A stretch of 10,967 bases of DNA from Eubacterium sp. (lineage in GTDB: Bacteria; Bacillota; Clostridia; Oscillospirales; Acutalibacteraceae). Position numbers and translations under genes: made by a program. The notes below the pieces were generated by a model. The model was not told the origin of the DNA and searched no databases. It saw only the letters and a list, made by a program, of their open reading frames with translations. Positions 6,432 to 10,967 of this stretch are shown piece after piece (within the stretch, counting starts at the first letter, position 1; the number at the start of each line of letters is the position of its first letter). Where the stretch lies: positions 1 to 10,967 of the forward strand of contig JACTVT010000064.1 in assembly GCA_014465955.1 (NCBI GenBank), given 5' to 3'.

Positions 6432-7805
6432 ATGTCTAAAAAAATTAAAGTGGGTCAGGACGGCATATATGATGCCCGTCAGCTCGGCACGCCGAGAATG
6501 GTTGTTCTCGGCTTTCAGCATATGTTTGCCATGTTCGGTGCAACCGTAACAGTTCCGCTTCTCACAGGTCTTGATATTTCAACAACACTTCTTTTTGCAG
6601 GTCTCGGAACACTTTTGTTTCACTGTCTTACCAAGTTCAAAGTTCCTGCATTCCTCGGTTCTTCATTCGCTTTTCTCGGCGGTTATGCCGCAATTGCCCC
6701 AATGGCTGAAGACGGCACACCCAATAAAGAAATGCTGCCGTATGCCTGTCTCGGCGTAGCATGTGCAGGTCTTGTTTACCTTGTTGTTTCGGCGCTTGTT
6801 AAGTTCGTCGGTGTAAACAAGGTAATGAAACTGTTTCCGCCTGTTGTAACAGGTCCGATTATTATTGCAATCGGTCTCGGTCTTGCACCGTCGGCAGTTA
6901 ATAACTGTTCATCAAACTGGTGGCTTGCCGTAATTGCACTTGTACTTGTTATTTTCTTCAACATTTTCGGCAAGGGTATGATTAAGATTATTCCTATTCT
7001 TCTCGGCATTGTCGGCACATATGTTATCGCAATTCTTGTCGGTAATGTGGGCGGAGTTGAAAGTTTTGCTATCGACTTCTCAGGTGTTAAAGAGGCGGCT
7101 TGGATCGGTTTCCCGATTGAATGGGGCTCAACAGTGTTCGGCGGTGTTCGTGACGGCTCAAAAGCGCTTTCAGCAATTATAGCAATTATGCCGATTGCCA
7201 TTGCTACTATGATGGAACACATCGGTGATGTTTCCGCTATTTCCGCAACCTGCGGTAAAAACTATATTTCAGACCCCGGTCTCCACAGAACACTTTTAGG
7301 CGACGGTCTTGCAACAACAATGGCTTCACTTTTCGGCGGTCCTGCAAATACAACCTACGGCGAAAATACGGGCGTTCTTGCTCTGTCAAAGGTTTATGAC
7401 CCTCGTGTAATCAGAATTGCCGCATATTTTGCAATGCTCTTCTCATTCTGTCCGAAGTTTGCTGCAATCATTGAATCTATTCCCGGCTCGATAGTAGGCG
7501 GTATCTCATTCGTTCTTTACGGTATGATTTCTGCAATCGGTGTTCGCAACATTGTTGAAGCAAAGGTTGATTTCTCAAAAGCCAGAAACACAATTATTGC
7601 CGCTGTTATTCTTGTAGTTGCACTCGGTCTCAGCAACGGTATCACATTCACTGTCGGCGGCAATACAATTACTTTAACAGCACTTGCAGTTGCATCAATC
7701 GTCGGTATTGTTCTTAACCTTATTTTCCCTGAAAAGGATTTTAACCCCGAAACTGCATTCCAGTCGGCAACAGTTTCCACGCAGATAAATACGGAAAAAG
7801 AATAA
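6432..7805 (+). CDS. uraA: Uracil permease (NCS2 / UraA family)
   Basis: Integral membrane nucleobase transporter, probably a uracil:proton symporter. The 457-residue product is highly hydrophobic throughout, consistent with the 14-helix NCS2 fold. Family landmarks are GFQHMFAMFGATVTVPLLTG (27-46), the first substrate-site glutamate in MEHIGD (Glu262) and the second in TTYGENTGV (Glu311), matching the two glutamates that contact uracil in E. coli UraA. The tail after the last helix is short and polar. GGAGG (6419-6423) lies 8 nt before the ATG. Its place directly behind upp, with no terminator between and one after it, supports uracil over xanthine as substrate. Sequence alone does not prove the substrate. 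Confidence 0.93.
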   Translation: MSKKIKVGQDGIYDARQLGTPRMVVLGFQHMFAMFGATVTVPLLTGLDISTTLLFAGLGTLLFHCLTKFKVPAFLGSSFAFLGGYAAIAPMAEDGTPNKEMLPYACLGVACAGLVYLVVSALVKFVGVNKVMKLFPPVVTGPIIIAIGLGLAPSAVNNCSSNWWLAVIALVLVIFFNIFGKGMIKIIPILLGIVGTYVIAILVGNVGGVESFAIDFSGVKEAAWIGFPIEWGSTVFGGVRDGSKALSAIIAIMPIAIATMMEHIGDVSAISATCGKNYISDPGLHRTLLGDGLATTMASLFGGPANTTYGENTGVLALSKVYDPRVIRIAAYFAMLFSFCPKFAAIIESIPGSIVGGISFVLYGMISAIGVRNIVEAKVDFSKARNTIIAAVILVVALGLSNGITFTVGGNTITLTALAVASIVGIVLNLIFPEKDFNPETAFQSATVSTQINTEKE

Positions 7806-7843
7806 TTTTTAAATATTTTGTTTGAATGAATTGTAATAAAAAT

Positions 7844-7872
7844 GACCATTCCGAAAAGGTTTGGTCTTTTTT
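7844..7872 (+). terminator. Rho-independent terminator after uraA
   Basis: GACCA (7844-7848) pairs with TGGTC (7862-7866). Two T-T mismatches and a CC/GG pair surround a GAAAA loop, and six T follow at 7867-7872. The stem is imperfect but the layout is typical. It ends the upp-uraA unit and lies immediately before the symporter promoter. Confidence 0.75.
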
Positions 7873-7875
7873 GTT

Positions 7876-7904
7876 TTGACAATAATGTAAAAATATGTTA
7901 ATAT
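7876..7904 (+). promoter_or_regulatory. Strong sigma-A-type promoter of the symporter gene
   Basis: A perfect -35 box TTGACA (7876-7881) is followed after exactly 17 bp by TAATAT (7899-7904). The -10 is extended by an upstream TG (7896-7897) in the TGn configuration. The expected start of transcription is about 7911, giving a leader of roughly 33 nt up to AGGAGG (7931-7936). Confidence 0.8.
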
Positions 7905-7922
7905 TATGAATATTTATTCATT
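7905..7922. promoter_or_regulatory. ARG-box-like operator (ArgR/AhrC candidate)
   Basis: The 18 bp contain TGAAT-ATTT-ATTCA, an exact fit to the E. coli ARG-box consensus (W-N-TGAAT-WWWW-ATTCA-N-W). The perfect dyad extends to 7-bp arms, ATGAATA (7906-7912) and TATTCAT (7915-7921). It covers the predicted start of transcription, just downstream of the -10 box, a position suited to repression. The 2-base centre makes an RNA hairpin unlikely. Only one clear box is seen; the 18 bp located 3 bp upstream (7884-7901) is a poor match. No argR gene is in the window. Confidence 0.55.
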
Positions 7923-7943
7923 TAGAATATAGGAGGTATTTAT

Positions 7944-9473
7944 ATGACTACTGCTCAAATCTGTATTATGATTGCCATCGTTGTATATCTGGCAGGTATG
8001 TTGATTATCGGCGGCATGTATTCAAAGAAAACAAAAGATGTCGGTGATTTTTATCTCGGCGGCAGAAAACTCGGACCTCTCGTTACCGCTATGAGCGCAG
8101 AGGCTTCGGATATGTCAAGTTATCTTTTGATGGGTATTCCGGGTCTTGCACTTGCAGCAGGTCTTGCTGAAGTAAGTTGGACAGTTATAGGTCTTGCTCT
8201 CGGTACATATGTAAACTGGCTTATTGTTGCAAAAAGACTCAGAAATTATTCTGCGCACATCGGTGCAATTACAATTCCCGATTACTTTTCAAGAAGGTAT
8301 AAAGATGAATCAAGAATATTAATGGCAATTGCGGCTGTTATGATTATTATATTCTTTGTTCCTTATACTGCATCAGGTTTTTCTGCCTGCGGTAAATTGT
8401 TCGGCACTCTTTTCGGTGTGGATTATCATATCGCTATGATTGTTTCGGCAATTATTATTGTCGGCTACACATCACTCGGCGGATTTACTGCCGCATCAAT
8501 TACAGACTTTGTTCAGTCTATTATTATGACTATTGCACTTATTATTGTGCTTGTTTTCGGTGTTAAACAGGCAGGCGGTATGGATATCGTAATTGAAAAT
8601 GCTAAATCCTTAAGCGGTTATCTTGATTTGTTTAAAGGCTATAATGCCGAAACAAATTCGGCAGGCTCATTCCCGATACTTAATGTGATAAGCACACTTG
8701 CGTGGGGTCTCGGCTATTTCGGTATGCCGCATATCCTTTTAAGATTTATGGCTATTGAAAATCCAAGTAAAATCAAACTTTCAAGAAGAGTAGCATCTGT
8801 ATGGGTTGTTATTTCAATGGCAGTTGCAGTGTTAATCGGTGTTGTCGGTATGGCACTTGTTAAAACAGGCGTTATTCCTGCATTTGATGACAGCGAAACA
8901 ATTATTATTCAGATTTCGACACTTCTTTCTCAGTTTGGTATTTTCCCGGCACTTATTGCAGGCGTTATTCTTTCGGGTATTCTTGCATCAACAATGTCAA
9001 CAGCAGACAGTCAGTTGCTTGCAGCATCATCTGCTGCAAGTGAAAATATTATCGGCGGTCTGTTCAGAGTAAAACTTACCGAAAAAAGCAAAATGCTTGT
9101 AGCAAGAATTACACTCATCATTATTTCCGTTATCGCTGTTTTCCTTGCATGGGACGCAGATTCATCAGTATTCAGAATCGTATCCTTTGCATGGGCAGGC
9201 TTCGGCGCTGTGTTCGGTCCTGTTGTTCTGCTTTCGCTTTTCTGGAAGCGTTCAAACAAGTGGGGTGCAGTTGCAGGTATGATTACAGGCGGCGTAATGG
9301 TATTCCTGTGGAAATATGTTATCGCAGGTCTTGCAGATGTTCTTAACATTTATGAACTTCTTCCTGCATTTGTTATTGCTATTATCGTTAATGTTGTTGT
9401 TTCACTTCTTACAAAGAAGCCCGAACAGGAAGTCATTGATGATTTTGAAGCAGTAAAAGCAATTAAAAACTAA
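7944..9473 (+). CDS. PutP-like sodium/solute symporter (probable sodium/proline symporter)
   Basis: A 509-residue membrane transporter of the solute:sodium symporter (SSS) family with a LeuT-type core and about 13 helices. The N-terminal half is close to PutP: FYLGGRKLGPLVTAMSAEASDMSSYLLMG (36-64), with Asp56 at the sodium-coordinating aspartate position. ASTMSTADSQLL (348-359) contains Ser352 and Thr353, matching the second sodium-site pair of PutP. TSLGGFTAASITDFVQ (176-191) is another family motif. AGGAGG (7931-7936) lies 7 nt before the ATG. The gene stands alone, with its own promoter, an ARG-box-like site and a terminator. No proline catabolic gene is adjacent, so an anabolic or Stickland-type use of the amino acid is possible. 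Proline is the likeliest substrate, but pantothenate- or other SSS-type substrates are not excluded. Confidence 0.88.
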   Translation: MTTAQICIMIAIVVYLAGMLIIGGMYSKKTKDVGDFYLGGRKLGPLVTAMSAEASDMSSYLLMGIPGLALAAGLAEVSWTVIGLALGTYVNWLIVAKRLRNYSAHIGAITIPDYFSRRYKDESRILMAIAAVMIIIFFVPYTASGFSACGKLFGTLFGVDYHIAMIVSAIIIVGYTSLGGFTAASITDFVQSIIMTIALIIVLVFGVKQAGGMDIVIENAKSLSGYLDLFKGYNAETNSAGSFPILNVISTLAWGLGYFGMPHILLRFMAIENPSKIKLSRRVASVWVVISMAVAVLIGVVGMALVKTGVIPAFDDSETIIIQISTLLSQFGIFPALIAGVILSGILASTMSTADSQLLAASSAASENIIGGLFRVKLTEKSKMLVARITLIIISVIAVFLAWDADSSVFRIVSFAWAGFGAVFGPVVLLSLFWKRSNKWGAVAGMITGGVMVFLWKYVIAGLADVLNIYELLPAFVIAIIVNVVVSLLTKKPEQEVIDDFEAVKAIKN

Positions 9474-9476
9474 CAA

Positions 9477-9512
9477 AAAAAGTCGGGTGATTCATCAATC
9501 ACCCGACTTTTT
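9477..9512. terminator. Bidirectional terminator between convergent genes
   Basis: AGTCGGGTGATT (9481-9492) pairs perfectly over 12 bp with AATCACCCGACT (9497-9508) around a 4-base loop, CATC. A-runs on the left and T-runs on the right make it work in both directions. It serves the symporter gene on the plus strand, whose stop ends at 9473. It also serves the minus-strand hydrolase gene, whose last codons and stop (9495-9497) lie inside the hairpin. Confidence 0.93.
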
Positions 9513-10766
9513 ATTTTCCGTATTCTTTTTTCTTTCTTTTGCCTCTTTTTCTTCTTTATATTTTGCGTATAATTCGGTGAAAAACTGCCGTGCCTCGCTG
9601 TTTCCGTTTTCATCAGGTGTAAATTTTTCGGCAAGTGCCTGCTTAATTTCTTCTTTGTCCATATTGGCATATTCGGCAATTTCCTCAGGCAGACTGTACG
9701 TTATGAATTTTTTGATGTCTATTGAGTCAAGCAGGCTTTTTATAAGAATTTTAATGATAGCCGTCATTTCATCTGACGCATTGTTTTCCCTGTCGGAAAT
9801 CTGTATAAGTGCCGGAATAACACTTTTCAGATTTTTCGGGTTTATGTCTTTTGTTGTTTTGATGTTGCTGTTCATCGCTATTCTGTAAATTGTTTCGGCT
9901 GCTTTCTTCATATCGTCGCCTGATGCCGTGTTCAGCCCTGCCGTCAGTGTATCCTCAATATATTCGCTGAGCAGACTGAATTTTTTTGTAGTTTCAAATT
10001 CTACGCCCTTAACAACCCATGTGAAAACATTATGCTGGCTTACACCGACCGCAACACTTTTTATCACCCTGTATTCACCGCTTGTTTCAAGCATTCTGCC
10101 GACTATTGAATCTTCGGGCGCAAGGTTTGTTATTTTTGCTGCAATGTCAGGTTTAACAATTAATTTTACAAGTTCTTTCGGAAAACCAGGTCCGTCATTA
10201 TTGTATGTTCTTACAATCTTTTTTCTCTGAGTTTCGTTCAGAAAAATAAAACTGAAAAGGGCAAGATTACCGCCTTTGGAGTGACCGCCGATATAGAGCC
10301 TGTCATTATTATTGCGGATTGCCTCTTTAACGAAATTAAGTGCGGCAATCTGGCTCGGAATAGGAAACTTGTATGCAAGTTCGGCATCTTCATAAAGACT
10401 TGTTATTCTTTCATCTGTGCCTCGAAACGCAATATATGAATGGTCTTTTGTAATTTTGAATTTTATTGCGTAAAAGGCAGAGCCGGCGTCTTCGCTCATT
10501 ATTTCATTGACTTCTTCAATAAAAGTAAATTTAAATCTTTTTGTTTTTGCAAGTGTTTCAAGCAGTTCTTTTGTTCTGATGATATTTTTTGTATCATCTT
10601 CCTGTGCCTGATAGTGCTCTGCTGCATATTCGATTGTTTTTCCCGTAAAGGCAGATAAGTTAAGATAGGCGAGTCTGCTGAAAATCACGTTGTCAACTTC
10701 TGTAAGCCCCATATGCTCAAAATCAATTTTTGCCGTATCTTTTATGTAATCAAATAAATCTCTCAA
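9495..10766 (-). CDS. DUF2974 / Mbeg1-like alpha/beta-hydrolase (putative lipase-like)
   Basis: The 423-residue product lacks a signal peptide and is probably cytoplasmic. The N-terminus LFDYIKDTAKIDFEHMGLTEVDNVIFSRLAYLNL is typical of the DUF2974 family. The lipase-like nucleophile elbow GGHSKGGNLA (160-169) carries Ser163 preceded by the strand RLYIG. Probable partners of the triad are Asp219 (LAPEDSIVG) and His245 (SQHNVFTW). AFRGTD (113-118) resembles the oxyanion-loop region of class 3 lipases. The last 25 residues are lysine- and glutamate-rich. The TTG start at 10766 is supported by AAGGTGA (10771-10777) and by the family N-terminus; the first internal Met, residue 19, would remove conserved sequence. 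The substrate is unknown. The gene has its own promoter and converges on the symporter gene. Confidence 0.85.
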   Translation of the reverse strand: MRDLFDYIKDTAKIDFEHMGLTEVDNVIFSRLAYLNLSAFTGKTIEYAAEHYQAQEDDTKNIIRTKELLETLAKTKRFKFTFIEEVNEIMSEDAGSAFYAIKFKITKDHSYIAFRGTDERITSLYEDAELAYKFPIPSQIAALNFVKEAIRNNNDRLYIGGHSKGGNLALFSFIFLNETQRKKIVRTYNNDGPGFPKELVKLIVKPDIAAKITNLAPEDSIVGRMLETSGEYRVIKSVAVGVSQHNVFTWVVKGVEFETTKKFSLLSEYIEDTLTAGLNTASGDDMKKAAETIYRIAMNSNIKTTKDINPKNLKSVIPALIQISDRENNASDEMTAIIKILIKSLLDSIDIKKFITYSLPEEIAEYANMDKEEIKQALAEKFTPDENGNSEARQFFTELYAKYKEEKEAKERKKNTENKKSGD

Positions 10767-10770
10767 AAAA

Positions 10771-10777
10771 TCACCTT
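10771..10777 (-). promoter_or_regulatory. Ribosome binding site that supports the TTG start of the DUF2974 gene
   Basis: On the minus strand the sequence reads AAGGTGA followed by four bases and the TTG codon. This fixes the start at 10766 even though no ATG or GTG is available at that point. Confidence 0.75.
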
Positions 10778-10828
10778 GTAATATGTTCGATTTGCTGTTA
10801 TGCGGAATGTAAAACTTTGTATCAATAC

Positions 10829-10857
10829 ATTATATTATTTTTTGTAAAAAATGGCAA
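10829..10857 (-). promoter_or_regulatory. Promoter of the DUF2974 hydrolase gene
   Basis: On the minus strand TTGCCA (10857-10852) is separated by exactly 17 bp from a perfect TATAAT (10834-10829). Transcription should begin near 10822, giving a leader of about 56 nt. A near-palindrome TGTAT-CA-ATACA (10818-10829) touches the -10 box and covers the expected start point, so a repressor site is possible. The remaining 110 bases to the end of the window are AT-rich and hold no gene I can support. Confidence 0.75.
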
Positions 10858-10967
10858 TGCCTTACTTTCGTTTGATACATTTGTCTGAAAAGGTTAAAAT
10901 TTAGTGTCAAAATGTTATATTTTGTTGCAAAGTATTCGTTAATAGTTTATTATAATTTTGTATTAGT

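Noticed and set aside
6776..7222. Open frame of 148 codons on the minus strand within uraA
   Set aside because: It lies entirely inside the permease gene on the opposite strand, and its Ile/Thr/Pro-rich composition is what reverse-reading of membrane-protein codons gives.
9487..9888. Open frame of 133 codons on the plus strand opposite the hydrolase gene
   Set aside because: It is antisense to a well-supported coding sequence, begins inside the terminator hairpin, and has a Phe/Ser-rich composition typical of reverse-strand shadows.
10903..10910. Minus-strand TTGACA as a second promoter for the hydrolase gene
   Set aside because: No -10-like sequence lies 16-18 bp downstream of it; the TTGCCA-17-TATAAT pair is far better.
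10951..10956. TATAAT near the right end, as a promoter for a plus-strand gene beyond the window
   Set aside because: There is no -35 box at a suitable distance (TTGCAA is 20 bp away), and the downstream gene is not visible.

Overview
The window looks like a chromosomal segment of a low-GC, Gram-positive gut-type clostridium, of the Ruminococcus/Oscillospiraceae-Lachnospiraceae sort. Evidence for this is AT-rich DNA, strong AGGAGG-type ribosome binding sites, two TTG starts, a Sec-secreted BspA-like leucine-rich-repeat protein with S-layer-homology (SLH) domains, and short GC-rich palindromic intergenic repeats beginning GTAGGGG. The taxon is inferred from style. No marker gene fixes it.

Positions 1-3494 are the end of a surface-polysaccharide locus. 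The last 26 codons of a probable cytidylyltransferase are followed by a tight rfbA-rfbB-rfbD-rfbC (rmlA-B-D-C) operon. These four enzymes convert glucose-1-phosphate and dTTP to dTDP-L-rhamnose. The genes overlap or nearly touch (4-nt overlap, 1-nt gap, 11-nt overlap). No terminator is visible after rfbC.

Positions 3495-5673 hold one secreted gene: signal peptide, BspA-type LRRs and three SLH repeats. It lies between copies of the GTAGGG repeat family. One copy is upstream (3512-3529) and a cluster of three is downstream (5452-5626), ending at a good intrinsic terminator (5645-5673). The last repeat unit is about 90 bp long and could fold into several hairpins closed by its end inverted repeats.

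Positions 5674-7872 are a pyrimidine-salvage operon: upp (uracil phosphoribosyltransferase) and a UraA-type uracil permease. It has its own -10 box, bracketed by a 9-bp inverted repeat, and an intrinsic terminator. Positions 7873-9512 hold a monocistronic PutP-like sodium/solute symporter gene with a strong promoter. Directly over its expected transcription start is a palindrome that fits the ArgR/AhrC ARG-box consensus exactly.

Positions 9477-10857 hold a convergent minus-strand gene for a DUF2974 (Mbeg1-like) alpha/beta-hydrolase, with a clear promoter and a TTG start. It shares a bidirectional terminator with the symporter gene, and its own stop codon falls inside that hairpin. Most genes belong to well-known families. 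The regulatory and repeat DNA holds the less ordinary material: the ARG-box-like site, the repeat cluster with its long folded unit, and the repeat-bracketed SLH gene.
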